From Pseudorhodobacter sp. E13 (lineage in GTDB: Bacteria; Pseudomonadota; Alphaproteobacteria; Rhodobacterales; Rhodobacteraceae), in assembly GCF_003991405.1 (NCBI RefSeq), contig NZ_RPEN01000156.1, forward strand, positions 62,001-126,000: a DNA stretch of 64,000 nucleotides. Reading direction: 5' to 3'. How positions within the stretch are numbered: position 1 is the stretch's first letter; each line of letters opens with the position of its first letter. This document shows positions 33,903-43,293 of the stretch, piece after piece. The notes below the pieces were generated by a model. The model worked only from the letters and a program-made list of their open reading frames with translations. It did not search any database and had not been told where the DNA came from. A program made the position numbers and the translations under genes.

Positions 33903-34610
33903 TCATTGGCCTTCGTCTTGCGGCAGGAGGCGCGCGCGTTCCAATGCCTCGGCCAAGGCCCAACTGCCAAGGGCCCAGCCGCTGCCCAGCGCCCAGCCGG
34001 CCAGCACATCTGTGGGCCAATGCACGCCCAGATAGACCCGGCTGATTCCTACGCCCAAGGCAAGGCCAATGGCGGTAAGGATCACATAGGCTTTGACCCT
34101 GCGGCGGCTTTGTCCACGGGCAATGACGATTGCAAGCGTCAGAAAGACCAGCGTTGCCATCATCGAATGGCCGCTGGGAAAGCTGGCTGTGCTGACATAA
34201 GAGCCATGCGGCACCAGATCGGGGCGCGGACGGTCGATGAGGGCCTTGGCGAGGCTGCTGGCAAGGATGCCACTGCCAACCGAGAGCAGCAGAAACAGCG
34301 CCGTGCCGCCATCGCGTTTCAGAAACAGAAAGCCCGCCACCAAAAGCGTGATCAGCGTCAGCACGATGATGCCGCCGAGGGCTGTGACATCGCGCATGAT
34401 TTCTTGCAGCACGGGCGGGCCTATGGGGGCGTTATCTGCTGTGCGCAGGGCCAGAAGGATCGCCGTGTCGAAGGCTTCGGTTTCGCCTTCGCGCACCTCA
34501 TCCAGCAGGCCAAGAAAGGCCAGGAGACTGGCCGAGAGCAGGCCCAACAGCAGCAGAGGGCCGATGGAGGCATGCTCTTTCAGCCAAGCGACGAGGCGCT
34601 GCACCCTCAA
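33903..34610 (-). CDS. PAP2 family membrane phosphatase
   Basis: This 235-residue membrane protein has the three PAP2 motifs in order: KALIDRPRP (KxxxxxxRP), PSGHS and SRVYLGVHWPTD (SRx5Hx3D), with five to six transmembrane helices. Such enzymes dephosphorylate lipid carriers such as undecaprenyl pyrophosphate or phosphatidic acid. It overlaps the upstream sulfotransferase gene by 4 bases, which fits a role in envelope glycan or lipid-carrier recycling. The substrate is inferred only. Confidence 0.9.
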   Translation of the reverse strand: MRVQRLVAWLKEHASIGPLLLLGLLSASLLAFLGLLDEVREGETEAFDTAILLALRTADNAPIGPPVLQEIMRDVTALGGIIVLTLITLLVAGFLFLKRDGGTALFLLLSVGSGILASSLAKALIDRPRPDLVPHGSYVSTASFPSGHSMMATLVFLTLAIVIARGQSRRRVKAYVILTAIGLALGVGISRVYLGVHWPTDVLAGWALGSGWALGSWALAEALERARLLPQDEGQ

Positions 34611-35425
34611 TCCCCCAGTTTGGCGTGAACCTCATCCAGATCAATCTCGCCAATCGGCATCTTGTTGCCCGGATTGTCGAAATCATATTTGAACAACTGG
34701 AAATCGCGCTTGTAGATTTCCCAGACCAGATGTTTTGACAGATCGTCAAAGTAATCCTCAACCGGGTGGGCGCGTTTGGGGCCGTGGCCTTCGCTTTCGT
34801 TGAATTTGGGGATCTTGGCCAGATCGACCTTATGCGGCGATTTGATGTTGTCGAGCACGTCTTTCATGCCGTCGTTGAACCGCTCGGTGAAGAAGATTTT
34901 GTCATAGCGCCCGCCATTGGCGATATAGGTCGAGACATGGCCCGACATTGCCGACCAATGGATATCGGGGTCCATGGGTTTGCGCCAGCGGATGGTATCG
35001 CGCGCAAAGAGCAAAAAGCGGCGGAAGCTTTGGATCTGGTCAAACTCGGCCTTGCCATCATCGCCGCCGACCTCGATCCCATATTTCTGCACCAAAAGAG
35101 GCACCAGATTGCCGCGATAGCGTTTGCCATTGCGTTGGATGCCGCAAATCTTGTCGAAGAAAGAGCTGAGGATGCGGGTGTAGGGGTTGCGCACGCAGGT
35201 GAAGGCATAGGTGCGCTGTGCCTTTACGTTGCGTTCGATCAGCGGTTGGCTGACCTCTTGCGCCCATTTGTGCAGGCCATCGGTCGAATCATGAATGTCG
35301 CCGTCGAAAAAACGCCCATGGTCAGAGTAGAACATGATCTGACCAATGGTCGAACATGCACATTTCGGAACAACGCGATAGATGACGCTTTCACTTTCCG
35401 TCATCCAGGTACCGGGAAAACCCAT
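34607..35425 (-). CDS. Sulfotransferase family 2 domain protein
   Basis: This 272-residue protein resembles carbohydrate (chondroitin/dermatan-type) sulfotransferases. The 5'-phosphosulfate loop is YRVVPKCACSTIGQIMFY about 16-33, and the 3'-phosphate-binding motif is FTCVRNPYTRILSSFFDKI about 75-93. The start is ATG 35425 with GGAGG 9 bases upstream; a GTG at 35482 is in frame but has no ribosome site. It would transfer sulfate from PAPS to a glycan. The divergent neighbour is a GT14 glycosyltransferase, and the coupled gene is a PAP2 phosphatase, so a surface polysaccharide is the likely target. Confidence 0.85.
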   Translation of the reverse strand: MGFPGTWMTESESVIYRVVPKCACSTIGQIMFYSDHGRFFDGDIHDSTDGLHKWAQEVSQPLIERNVKAQRTYAFTCVRNPYTRILSSFFDKICGIQRNGKRYRGNLVPLLVQKYGIEVGGDDGKAEFDQIQSFRRFLLFARDTIRWRKPMDPDIHWSAMSGHVSTYIANGGRYDKIFFTERFNDGMKDVLDNIKSPHKVDLAKIPKFNESEGHGPKRAHPVEDYFDDLSKHLVWEIYKRDFQLFKYDFDNPGNKMPIGEIDLDEVHAKLGD

Positions 35426-35572
35426 AAAACTCTGCCTCCATTGCCCTTGACCCGGTGTAACGGGAGTTCGGGACGTTTTCACAGCAAAAAAGCAAAGAAA
35501 CTCTGTCTTTTCAATGACCGATAAAGCTATTTAGGGAAACAATGACCCAAAAAAGGGCTGAGAGTTTCGAAA

Positions 35573-37150
35573 ATGGCAAAAATCGCCTATATTCTTTTGT
35601 GCCACAAGGACCCGGAAGGGATCATTGCGCAGGCAAAGCGGCTGACCGAGGGGGGGGACTATGTTGCCATCCATTTCGACGCGCGGGCCCGCAACAGCGA
35701 TTTTGACAAGATCAGGTCGGCGCTGGCCGATGTGCCATCTGTTACCTTTGCCCGCAAGCGGCTGAAATGCGGCTGGGGGGAATGGAGCCTTGTTGCCGCC
35801 ACCTTGCTGGCCGTGCGCGCCGCGGTGGAGGCCTTTCCAAGGGCCACGCATTTTTACATGCTGTCGGGCGATTGCATGCCGATCAAATCGGCGGAATATG
35901 CGCATGATTTTCTGGATCGCGACGAGGTCGACTATATCGAAAGTTTCGATTTCTTCAAATCCGACTGGATCAAGACCGGGATCAAGGAAGAGCGGCTGAT
36001 CTATCGCCACTGGTTCAATGAGCGCATGCATAAATCGCTGTTCTACAGTTCCATGAAGGCGCAGGAATGGTTAGGGCTGCAACGCCGGGTGCCGGCGGAT
36101 CTGCAAATTCAGATCGGCAGCCAATGGTGGTGCCTGCGCCGCCGCACGATTGAGGCGGTGCTGGAGTTTTGTGACAGCCGCCGGGATGTGATGCGGTTTT
36201 TCCGCACGACCTGGATTCCGGATGAGACCTTCTTTCAGACCCTCGTGCGCCATCTGGTGCCAGAGCATGAGATCCGTACGCGCACGCTGACCTTCCTGAT
36301 GTTCACCGATTACGGGATGCCGGTGACGTTCTATAACGACAACTATGATCTTTTGCTGAGCCAGGACTACCTGTTCGCGCGCAAAATCTCGCCCGATGCG
36401 GCGGAGTTGAAAGAGCGGTTGGGCCAGCTTTATGCGGCCGAAGGCGTGCGGTTTCCGATTTCCAATGAGGGACGCAGCCTGTTTCAGTTTCTGACCGGGC
36501 GGGGCCGGATTGGCCGCCGCTTTGCGCCACGCTTCTGGGAAACCGAAAGCAGCCTGGGCCGAGAGCGGACGCTGCTGATGGTAATCTGCAAGAAATGGCA
36601 TGTGGCCAAGCGCTTGGCGCAGCGGATCCGCGATGTGACGGGGTTACCGACGGTTGACTATCTGTTCAACGAGGCTTCCACCCCTTTGCCTGATTTGGGG
36701 GGGATTCAATCGACGCTGGAAAAGCGCACGCGGCATCGGCGGGCGCTGGTGCGGATGCTGTTTGATTTCTGGGGCAAGGATACGCTGATCGTCTGTATTG
36801 ATCCTGCGAATGTGGATCTGATGCAGGATTTTGCGGCCGATAAATCAACCGTGCGGCTGCTGGAGGTGGAGTGTTCCTTCAGCGATGACTATCTGGTCGG
36901 CCACGCCCGGCGGGTTGGCCTTGCGGGGGACCGCACACCGCAAGAAGTGATCGACCGGCTGTTGCCGACCATCCGCTATGATGTGAAATTCGAAAGCGAC
37001 AAGATCAGGGATGCCGATTTTGCCGGGTTGATGCGGATGCGAGAGGCCGCCTCGACCGAGGAAAATGCCGTGGCTTTGGCGGAATTCCTTGATATCAGCA
37101 TTGAGAAAGCGCGCGACATCGCGGAAACCAACTATCTTTTTGTGGATTGA
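35573..37150 (+). CDS. GT14 (core-2/I-branching type) glycosyltransferase with DUF5928 C-terminal region
   Basis: Residues 1 to about 270 match the beta-1,6-N-acetylglucosaminyl/xylosyl branching-enzyme family: MAKIAYILLCHKDPEGIIAQ, IHFDARA, KCGWGEWSLVAATLLAV, FYMLSGDCMPIKS, and GSQWWCLRRRTIEAVLEF. The remaining 250 residues are a Rhodobacterales-specific region (DUF5928) of unknown role, with YLFNEASTPLPDLGG and CSFSDDYLVGHARRVG. At 525 residues it is complete. It is divergent from the sulfotransferase, a pairing that suggests synthesis and sulfation of one cell-surface glycan. The acceptor is unknown. An HIT gene follows after 3 bases. Confidence 0.85.
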   Translation: MAKIAYILLCHKDPEGIIAQAKRLTEGGDYVAIHFDARARNSDFDKIRSALADVPSVTFARKRLKCGWGEWSLVAATLLAVRAAVEAFPRATHFYMLSGDCMPIKSAEYAHDFLDRDEVDYIESFDFFKSDWIKTGIKEERLIYRHWFNERMHKSLFYSSMKAQEWLGLQRRVPADLQIQIGSQWWCLRRRTIEAVLEFCDSRRDVMRFFRTTWIPDETFFQTLVRHLVPEHEIRTRTLTFLMFTDYGMPVTFYNDNYDLLLSQDYLFARKISPDAAELKERLGQLYAAEGVRFPISNEGRSLFQFLTGRGRIGRRFAPRFWETESSLGRERTLLMVICKKWHVAKRLAQRIRDVTGLPTVDYLFNEASTPLPDLGGIQSTLEKRTRHRRALVRMLFDFWGKDTLIVCIDPANVDLMQDFAADKSTVRLLEVECSFSDDYLVGHARRVGLAGDRTPQEVIDRLLPTIRYDVKFESDKIRDADFAGLMRMREAASTEENAVALAEFLDISIEKARDIAETNYLFVD

Positions 37151-37153
37151 GCC

Positions 37154-37528
37154 ATGGCCTATAGCTACGACGACCAGAACATCTTTGCCCGTATCCTGCG
37201 CGGAGAAATTCCCAACAAGACCGTGCTGGAAACGGCGCATACTCTGGCCTTTCACGATATCAACCCTTCGGCCCCGGTGCATGTGCTGGTCATCCCGAAA
37301 GGGCCCTATGTGAGCTTTGATCACTTTGCCGCTGCGGCCTCGGATGCCGAGATCGTGGATTTTCACCGCGCAGCGGCGCAGGTTTGTGCGCAGATGGGGG
37401 TTTCGCTGGAAGCAGGCGAAGGGTTCCGGGCGATCACCAATGCGGGCGCGCATGGCGTGCAAGAGGTGCCGCATTACCACCTTCATATCCTGGGCGGTCG
37501 CCCGATGGGGCGCATGGTCAGCCGTTAG
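37154..37528 (+). CDS. HIT family (Hint-type) nucleotide hydrolase
   Basis: The 124-residue protein has the histidine triad HYHLHILGG at about 110-118 and the Hint N-terminal pattern NIFARILRGEIPNKTVLE. Hint proteins hydrolyse AMP-linked phosphoramidates and aminoacyl-adenylates. The length is standard. It begins 3 bases after the GT14 gene. Confidence 0.93.
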   Translation: MAYSYDDQNIFARILRGEIPNKTVLETAHTLAFHDINPSAPVHVLVIPKGPYVSFDHFAAAASDAEIVDFHRAAAQVCAQMGVSLEAGEGFRAITNAGAHGVQEVPHYHLHILGGRPMGRMVSR

Positions 37529-37664
37529 AGGATACGCACCTGCCCGGTTTTGGTGAATGTATCTGAACGCGGCGTGCTTCATACTTCTGTTTGCGCAGGA
37601 AACGGGTCGCAGGTCATGGCCTGTGCATCTTAGGCTTCGGTGATACATGTCACAGGAGCCAATG

Positions 37665-38129
37665 ATGACCCTTCGTTTCACCCCGATCCCAACCAAAACC
37701 GTGCGCGCCTATCAGGCGGGCGGGCCAGATGCCAACGGGCAGACACCCGAGCGCCAGATTGCGCAAGGCGGAAGCAACCCCTGCCGCCATTGTTTGAAGA
37801 TGATCCCGGATGGGGCAGAAATGCTGGTTCTTGCGCATCGCCCTTTCGCCAGCGTCCAACCCTATGCCGAACTTGGCCCGATTTTTCTGTGTGCGGATGC
37901 ATGTGAACCGGGCGGCGGGGCCGAGATGCCGGAAATCCTTGCCTCGCCCGGCTATATCTTGCGCGGATACAGTGCTGAGGAGCGTATCCTTTATGGCACC
38001 GGCGGGGTGGTGGCCCTTGCCGATATTCCTGCCGTCGCAGCGGCAAAACTGTCAGACCCGCGCGTGGCCTTTGTGCATGTCGGCTCGGCCAGCAACAATT
38101 GCTATCAGCTGCGCGTCGATCGAGGGTGA
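37665..38129 (+). CDS. DUF1203 domain protein
   Basis: The 154-residue protein matches DUF1203 (CRHCLKMIPDGAEMLVLAHRPF, PYAELGPIFLCADAC, ILASPGYILRGYSAEERILYGTGG, VAFVHVGSASNNCYQLRV). The function is unknown; the paired cysteines (Cys-x2-Cys, Cys-x3-Cys) could bind metal. Start ATG 37665 is preferred because AGGAG lies 6 bases upstream; ATGs at 37662 and 37647 are also in frame, and the latter precedes the ribosome site. Confidence 0.85.
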   Translation: MTLRFTPIPTKTVRAYQAGGPDANGQTPERQIAQGGSNPCRHCLKMIPDGAEMLVLAHRPFASVQPYAELGPIFLCADACEPGGGAEMPEILASPGYILRGYSAEERILYGTGGVVALADIPAVAAAKLSDPRVAFVHVGSASNNCYQLRVDRG

Positions 38130-38204
38130 CCGGCTTGCCAAAAGGAGGCGCTGGCGCGCCACTGAATTGGTTTGCGCCTCGCCGGCGCGGGGCGTGCTCC
38201 GCAC

Positions 38205-38230
38205 GGGGATATTTTTGAATAGATGAGGGG
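38205..38230 (+). repeat. Dispersed intergenic repeat, copy at 38.2 kb
   Basis: The core GGGGATATTTTTGAATAGATGA, followed by GGGG, is preceded by GCCTCGCCGGCGCGGGGCG. It is of the same subtype as the 13.0 kb copy and lies between the convergent DUF1203 and MmcQ genes, 3 bases from the latter's stop. Confidence 0.7.
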
Positions 38231-38232
38231 GA

Positions 38233-38586
38233 TCAGCTTTGGGCGGCGTCCCAGGCTTTCAACCAGCGTTTGGGGGCGGCATCGCGCCAGTGTTGCGTCA
38301 GGCGGGCGCGGGCCCAGCCTTCGTCGATAAAGCCCGCGCGGACGAGGATGAGGTTATGGGGCGCGTAATGGGGGTGGAGAAGGAAGGTTTGCGGGTCTGT
38401 GGCAAGCAGGTGTTCGCGTTCTTCCTTGGCACATTTGAACACGGCGGCATCGGCATAGGGTGACCACCAGCACCACATTTTGCCATGCGCCTTGAGGCAG
38501 GGATGGCCCCATGCGGTGGTATCGGTCACTTCTGGCAGGTTCAGCGCAAGCGCAAGGGCTTTGAGTGCGGCATAGGTGTCGATCAA
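38233..38586 (-). CDS. MmcQ/YjbR family DNA-binding protein
   Basis: The 117-residue protein has the CyaY-like MmcQ/YjbR fold: LALALNLPEVTDTTAWGHPCLKAHGKMWCWW, KCAKEEREHLLATDPQTFLLHPHYAPHNLILVRAG and a C-terminal W-x-AAPKRWLKAW. Members bind double-stranded DNA without known specificity, and the cellular role is unclear. It overlaps the polA stop by 4 bases and so is coupled to DNA polymerase I. Confidence 0.9.
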   Translation of the reverse strand: MIDTYAALKALALALNLPEVTDTTAWGHPCLKAHGKMWCWWSPYADAAVFKCAKEEREHLLATDPQTFLLHPHYAPHNLILVRAGFIDEGWARARLTQHWRDAAPKRWLKAWDAAQS

Positions 38587-41381
38587 TGTGCCTCTGCCCA
38601 GTTGGCACCTTGACCTGCGTCCACCGTGATCGGGACGGAGAGGTGGACTGCGGGGTGGGCCGCGCCTTCCATGATGTCGCGGGCGGCGGTGATCAGCGGG
38701 TCGACGGCATCTGTCGCCACTTCGAACAGCAATTCGTCATGCACTTGCAGCAGCATTTTGGCATCGAGATCGCCGATCGCCGCCGGCATACGCACCATGG
38801 CGCGGCGGATGATATCGGCGGCGGTGCCTTGGATCGGGGCGTTGATGGCGGCGCGTTTGGCAAAGCCTGCCGCTGGGCCTTTGGCATTGATTTCGGGTGT
38901 GTGGATTTTGCGGCCGAACAGGGTTTGCACATAGCCCTTGTCCTTGGCGAATTGCACGGTCGCATCCATATATTCGCGGATGCCGGGGAAGCGTTCAAAA
39001 TAGCGATCAATGAAGCCCTGCGCCTCGGCCCTTGGGATGCGCAGGTTGCGGGCTAGGCCAAAGCCCGAGATGCCATAGATCACGCCGAAATTGATCGCTT
39101 TGGCCTGGCGGCGGACCATCGGGTCCATGCCTTCTACCGGCACGCCGAACATCTCGGACGCGGTCATGGCGTGAATGTCGATGCCATCTTTAAACGCCTG
39201 TTTCAGCGCGGGAATATCGGCGATATGGGCCAGAATACGCAGTTCGATCTGGCTGTAATCGAGGCTGACGATCACCCGGCCCTTGGGGGCCACGAAAGCC
39301 TCGCGGATGCGGCGGCCTTCATCTGTTCGGACAGGGATGTTTTGCAGGTTCGGATCGGTTGAGGACAAGCGCCCCGTCACGGCCCCGACGAGGGAATAGG
39401 ACGTATGCACCCGCCCGGTATCGGGGTTGATATGGGTTTGCAGCGCATCGGTATAGGTGGATTTCAGCTTGGAAAGCTGCCGCCAATCCAGCACGAGGCC
39501 CGGCAGTTTATGTTCGGTTGCCAGATCCTCCAACACATCGGCGCCGGTCGCATAGGCCCCGGTTTTGCCTTTGTTGCCCCCCGGCAGGCCCATTTCGTCA
39601 AACAAGATCTCGCCCAGTTGCTTGGGGGAGCCGACGTTGAACGGGCGGCCCGCCATTTGCTGAATCTCATCCTCCAGCCCTGCCATTTTCTGCGCGAATG
39701 CGTTGGACATGCGCGACAGCGTATCGCGGTCTACCTGAATGCCCGCCATTTCCATTTCTGCCAGCACCGGGACGAGGGGCCGTTCCAACGTTTCATAGAC
39801 GGTGGTGACCTGTTTGCTGTGCAGTTGCGGTTTGAACAATTGCCACAGGCGCAGGGTGATATCGGCATCTTCGGCGGCGTATTTCACCGCCTCATCGACG
39901 GGGACGCGGTCAAAGGTGATCTGGCTTTTGCCTGCCCCCAGCAGCGATTTGATCGGGATCGGCGTGTGGCCAAGATAGGTATCGGCCAATGTGTCCATGC
40001 CGTGATTGTGCAGCCCCGCAAACAGCGCCGAGGACATCAGCATCGTGTCATCAATCGGGGCCACGGCAATGCCCTGAAGCGCAAAGATTTTTGCGTCATA
40101 TTTCATGTTCTGGCCGATTTTCAGGATGCTCGCATCCTCCAGCATCGGGCGCAGCATGTCCAAAGCGCGGGCCAGCGGTAGTTGCCCTTCCATCAAATCG
40201 GTCGACCCGAACAGATCGCCGCCGCCTTGTTTATGGCCCAAGGGGATATAGCAGGCCTGTCCCGGTTCCACGCAAAGCGAGATGCCCACCAGTTCGGCGC
40301 GCATTTCGTCAAGGCTGGTGGTTTCGGTATCAATGGCCACATAGCCGCGCGCATAAATCCGGTCGATCCATGTTTGCAGCGCGGCCTCGGTGCTGACATT
40401 TTCGTATTTGGCGTGATCAAAGGGCAGGGCGGGGGCGGTTGCGGCCTCTGCTGTGTCGGCTGCCACGGTTGGGGCAACCGGGGCCTCGACCTTCAGGCTG
40501 TCGGCGACACGCTTGGTCAGGGTGCGGAATTCCATCTGGTTGAGGAACCCCAGAAGCGCATCGGCTTCCGGCATGCGCACCTCAAGGCTTTCCAGCGTGA
40601 AATCCAAGGGGGTGTCGCAATCCAGTTGCACTAGGCGTTTGGAGATGCGGATCTGGTCGGCATTGTTTTGCAGGCTTTCGCGGCGCTTGGGTTGCTTGAT
40701 CTCGCCAGCCCGTTCCAGCAGGGTTTCCAGATCGCCGTATTCCTGAATCAGAAGTGCTGCGGTCTTGATGCCGATGCCCGGCGCGCCCGGCACGTTATCG
40801 ACGGAATCGCCTGCCAGCGATTGCACATCGACCACGCGATTCGGGGCAACGCCGAATTTTTCAAACACCTCATCCGGGCCGATCAGCTTGTTCTTCATCG
40901 GGTCAAGCATGGCGACACCATCGCCCACCAATTGCATCAGGTCCTTGTCGGATGAAATGATGGTCACTTGCCCACCCGCATCGCGCGCCTTGCAGGACAA
41001 GGACGCGATGATGTCATCGGCCTCATAGCCTTCGGTTTCGATGCAGGCGATGTTGAAGGCGCGGGTCGCCTCGCGCGTCAGCGGGAATTGCGGGCGCAGG
41101 TCTTCGGGCAGGTCGGGGCGGTTGGCCTTGTATTCGGGGTAGATGTCATTGCGGAAGGTCTTGGAGGAATGGTCAAAGATCACCGCCACATGCGTGGGCG
41201 CATCGCCTGTCTTGTTGCCTTCCAGATAGCGGAACAGGATGTTGCAGAACCCGGCAACGGCCCCAACGGGCAAGCCATCGGATTTGCGCGTCAGCGGCGG
41301 CAGCGCGTGATAGGCGCGGAAGATATAGGCCGATCCGTCGATCAGATGCAGATGATGGCCCTTGCCGAATGTCTCGCTCAT
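38583..41381 (-). CDS. polA: DNA polymerase I
   Basis: This 932-residue enzyme has three intact domains. They are the 5'-3' exonuclease (LIDGSAYIFRAYHALPPL, GYEADDIIASL, PGAPGIGIKTAALLIQEYG; about 1-300), the 3'-5' proofreading exonuclease with all carboxylates visible (DTETTSLD, NMKYDAKIF, YAAEDADITLRLW; about 335-530), and the polymerase (LSSTDPNLQNIPVRT, DYSQIELRILAH, RRQAKAINFGVIYGISGFGLA, LQVHDELLFEV). Start ATG 41381 has GGGGAG 8 bases upstream; TTG 41387 is an alternative. It is followed by mmcQ in the same transcript. Confidence 0.97.
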   Translation of the reverse strand: MSETFGKGHHLHLIDGSAYIFRAYHALPPLTRKSDGLPVGAVAGFCNILFRYLEGNKTGDAPTHVAVIFDHSSKTFRNDIYPEYKANRPDLPEDLRPQFPLTREATRAFNIACIETEGYEADDIIASLSCKARDAGGQVTIISSDKDLMQLVGDGVAMLDPMKNKLIGPDEVFEKFGVAPNRVVDVQSLAGDSVDNVPGAPGIGIKTAALLIQEYGDLETLLERAGEIKQPKRRESLQNNADQIRISKRLVQLDCDTPLDFTLESLEVRMPEADALLGFLNQMEFRTLTKRVADSLKVEAPVAPTVAADTAEAATAPALPFDHAKYENVSTEAALQTWIDRIYARGYVAIDTETTSLDEMRAELVGISLCVEPGQACYIPLGHKQGGGDLFGSTDLMEGQLPLARALDMLRPMLEDASILKIGQNMKYDAKIFALQGIAVAPIDDTMLMSSALFAGLHNHGMDTLADTYLGHTPIPIKSLLGAGKSQITFDRVPVDEAVKYAAEDADITLRLWQLFKPQLHSKQVTTVYETLERPLVPVLAEMEMAGIQVDRDTLSRMSNAFAQKMAGLEDEIQQMAGRPFNVGSPKQLGEILFDEMGLPGGNKGKTGAYATGADVLEDLATEHKLPGLVLDWRQLSKLKSTYTDALQTHINPDTGRVHTSYSLVGAVTGRLSSTDPNLQNIPVRTDEGRRIREAFVAPKGRVIVSLDYSQIELRILAHIADIPALKQAFKDGIDIHAMTASEMFGVPVEGMDPMVRRQAKAINFGVIYGISGFGLARNLRIPRAEAQGFIDRYFERFPGIREYMDATVQFAKDKGYVQTLFGRKIHTPEINAKGPAAGFAKRAAINAPIQGTAADIIRRAMVRMPAAIGDLDAKMLLQVHDELLFEVATDAVDPLITAARDIMEGAAHPAVHLSVPITVDAGQGANWAEAH

Positions 41382-41458
41382 ATCCAATGCTCCCCGCGTT
41401 TTGCCATACTTGCCATGGACGGGCGCGGGGGTCTACCGGGCTTTGCACCGCTCAGGCC

Positions 41459-42139
41459 CTAGCCGCGCGCGGAAAGCCCGCTCCAATACAGCGACAGACG
41501 GATGGACTGGGGGAAGGGCGTCCAGCGACCGAAAGGCAGACGCGCGGCACGCATCACCGCGCCGACCCATGCGTTGCAGGTGGCGATCAGGTTGAAATGG
41601 CCTTTGGCGGGAAAGAAAGCATCGGTCAAGGTGAAACCGGGCAGCGGCAGGGCGTTGGGGTCGGCAATATAGGTCAGGATCACATCTTCCAGCCGCTCTG
41701 CTTCAGGTTTGGTCAAGGCGACAAGGTCGATTCCGTCATAGTTCTCGATCCGCCCGGCAAGATCGAGCCGCATCACCGCATCGTCCCCCACCGCCGCACG
41801 CCACAGGATCGGCAGTTCCATATCAGCAAGCGTCGCGGTGGAGGTGTAGAACCCCCGCGCGCCCCAGCCGACAATCAGCCATTCCGCAGCAGGATCATCG
41901 ACCGGAACGCCACTTGCGCGGGCAAATTCCAACCCTTGCCGCAAGCGCGGGGTCAATGGCAGCAAAAAGTCATAGTGAATGGGCCCCGAAATAAGGCCGA
42001 TCCGGTGATCTGTCTGCTCGGTGACAGGCGCACCGGGCACGATCAGCACAGCCCCGATCAACCCCGCCGCGATATAGAAAAACACGGCGGTGAAAACCAC
42101 CAGAACGGTCCAGGCACTCAGTCGAAAGGCGCGGATCAC
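41459..42139 (-). CDS. TIGR02117/DUF2459 family protein
   Basis: This 226-residue protein has one N-terminal transmembrane segment ([26 protein letters not shown]) and an exported domain with [30 protein letters not shown] and [23 protein letters not shown], matching TIGR02117/DUF2459. The TCNAW cysteine and the H-x-DF motif suggest an NlpC/P60-like peptidase fold, but the activity is unknown. Its start overlaps the zinc-finger gene stop by 4 bases. Confidence 0.85.
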   Translation of the reverse strand: MIRAFRLSAWTVLVVFTAVFFYIAAGLIGAVLIVPGAPVTEQTDHRIGLISGPIHYDFLLPLTPRLRQGLEFARASGVPVDDPAAEWLIVGWGARGFYTSTATLADMELPILWRAAVGDDAVMRLDLAGRIENYDGIDLVALTKPEAERLEDVILTYIADPNALPLPGFTLTDAFFPAKGHFNLIATCNAWVGAVMRAARLPFGRWTPFPQSIRLSLYWSGLSARG

Positions 42140-42318
42140 TTGACCTTGTCTGCTGCACTTTCATGGATATAGCGACGATCGCAATAGCCGCATTCGACAA
42201 AACCCTTGTCTTCCGGGATGGTCAGCCAGACCCGCGGATGCCCCAGCCCAGGCCCATCGCCATCACAGGCGATTTTCCATTGCGAAACGATTTTGGTTTC
42301 GGGCGCAGGTGCGGTCAT
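42136..42318 (-). CDS. Small zinc-finger (CHCC, NDUFS6-like) protein
   Basis: The 60-residue protein has [36 protein letters not shown], giving the Cys-His-Cys-x2-Cys zinc site of the zf-CHCC family related to the NDUFS6 subunit of complex I. Alphaproteobacteria carry this as a small free-standing protein; a role in respiratory-complex assembly is inferred. The ATG at 42318 opens the frame, and the protein is coupled to the downstream DUF2459 gene by a 4-base overlap. Confidence 0.88.
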   Translation of the reverse strand: MTAPAPETKIVSQWKIACDGDGPGLGHPRVWLTIPEDKGFVECGYCDRRYIHESAADKVK

Positions 42319-42629
42319 GGTGCGGTCTTTCTTCGAAGGAATTCGTTGCGCGTATGATAGCGATCCGGGCGGGCGCGGCAAGGGCAGGGCGCAATTTAAC
42401 GCCAATGCACCAGAACCGGGCCACTCCCGCCATTCGTTGCCTTTTGCCTGCGGCAAAAAACGCCTCAAGGTTGGGCCGGGCAGCGCTTTTTGGCAAAAGC
42501 GCTGCGACGCCGCCATACGCCCACGCAGCAAACCGCTGATCATTCAGCCCACGCCCCATTTCATCTTGGCGAAAATACCTTCGGGGTGAATGGCCGCAAG
42601 GCCAGGGGGGCGGAAAGCCCCCGCGCGGG
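42319..42629. other. Intergenic region between DUF1285 and zinc-finger genes (311 bases)
   Basis: The right end (42555-42622) is a copy of the dispersed repeat with its G6-C6 hairpin. Further left, about 42432-42510, are two inverted pairs, TTTTGCCTGCGGCAAAA (42439-42455) and AGCGCTTTTTGGCAAAAGCGCT (42482-42503), resembling the extra hairpin of the 26.2 kb copy. No gene is supported. Confidence 0.5.
42555..42622 (-). repeat. Dispersed intergenic repeat, copy at 42.6 kb (minus orientation)
   Basis: Read on the minus strand, a hairpin GGGGGC-TTTCC-GCCCCC (42606-42622) is followed about 20 bases later by the core CCGAAGGTATTTTCGCCAAGATGAAA (42557-42583). It lies downstream of the DUF1285 gene in the same direction as both flanking genes. 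Confidence 0.75.
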
Positions 42630-43232
42630 TCAGGTCAGCGCTGCCGATGGGATGATGGGAAAAAACTGCCCGCCAGACCACAGCCCGAACCAATTCTCAC
42701 CCGCATGCGGCCTGTGCACGCCCAATTCCACCAGCCGGTAAAAGGATTTGCGGTCGATCAACGCCTCCAGCCCCGCCCGCACCATGACATAGGGCGACGG
42801 CTCCCCCGTCGCCTTGTCGCGCACCACCCGGATCGGATGATCTGGCCCGGCAGTCACCTTGTCTCCCACTTGTGTTTCAAACCGAAGGCTCTGCGCCTCT
42901 GCCTTGCCCGAAACCTCGAAATCCACCGCCACAAACGGCGCGTCCTCGACGGTGATTCCCACCTTCTCTACTGGGGTGACGAGGTAGTATTTGCCGCCTT
43001 CCAGCTTCAGAATGTTGGAAAACAGCTTCACGAGCCCGGGTCGACCAATCGGCGTGCCTTGGTAAAACCATGTCCCGTCGCGTTTGATCTGCATGTCCAG
43101 ATCGCCACAAAACGGTGGGTTCCACAGGTGAACCGGCGCAGGTCCCGCACCTTTTCCCGCGGCCTGCACCGAGGCCATCAAGCCTTCTGCTGTCGGTTTC
43201 ACGATCAATTGTCCGTCAACCCTTTTTGCCAT
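42630..43232 (-). CDS. DUF1285 domain protein
   Basis: This 200-residue cytosolic protein matches DUF1285 (HLWNPPFCGDLDMQIKRDGTWFYQGTPIGRPGLVKLFSNILKLEGGKYYLVTPVEKVGITVEDAPFVAVD, then YVMVRAGLEALIDRKSFYRLVELG). The function is unknown, although structures show a PH-like barrel. It is divergent from moxR across 61 bases, and this neighbourhood is common in alphaproteobacteria. Confidence 0.88.
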   Translation of the reverse strand: MAKRVDGQLIVKPTAEGLMASVQAAGKGAGPAPVHLWNPPFCGDLDMQIKRDGTWFYQGTPIGRPGLVKLFSNILKLEGGKYYLVTPVEKVGITVEDAPFVAVDFEVSGKAEAQSLRFETQVGDKVTAGPDHPIRVVRDKATGEPSPYVMVRAGLEALIDRKSFYRLVELGVHRPHAGENWFGLWSGGQFFPIIPSAALT

Positions 43233-43293
43233 TTGTGCCCGGCGACATAAATCGCTCTAATAGGCTAAATATAACCTGTGTCCGAGGAATGTC

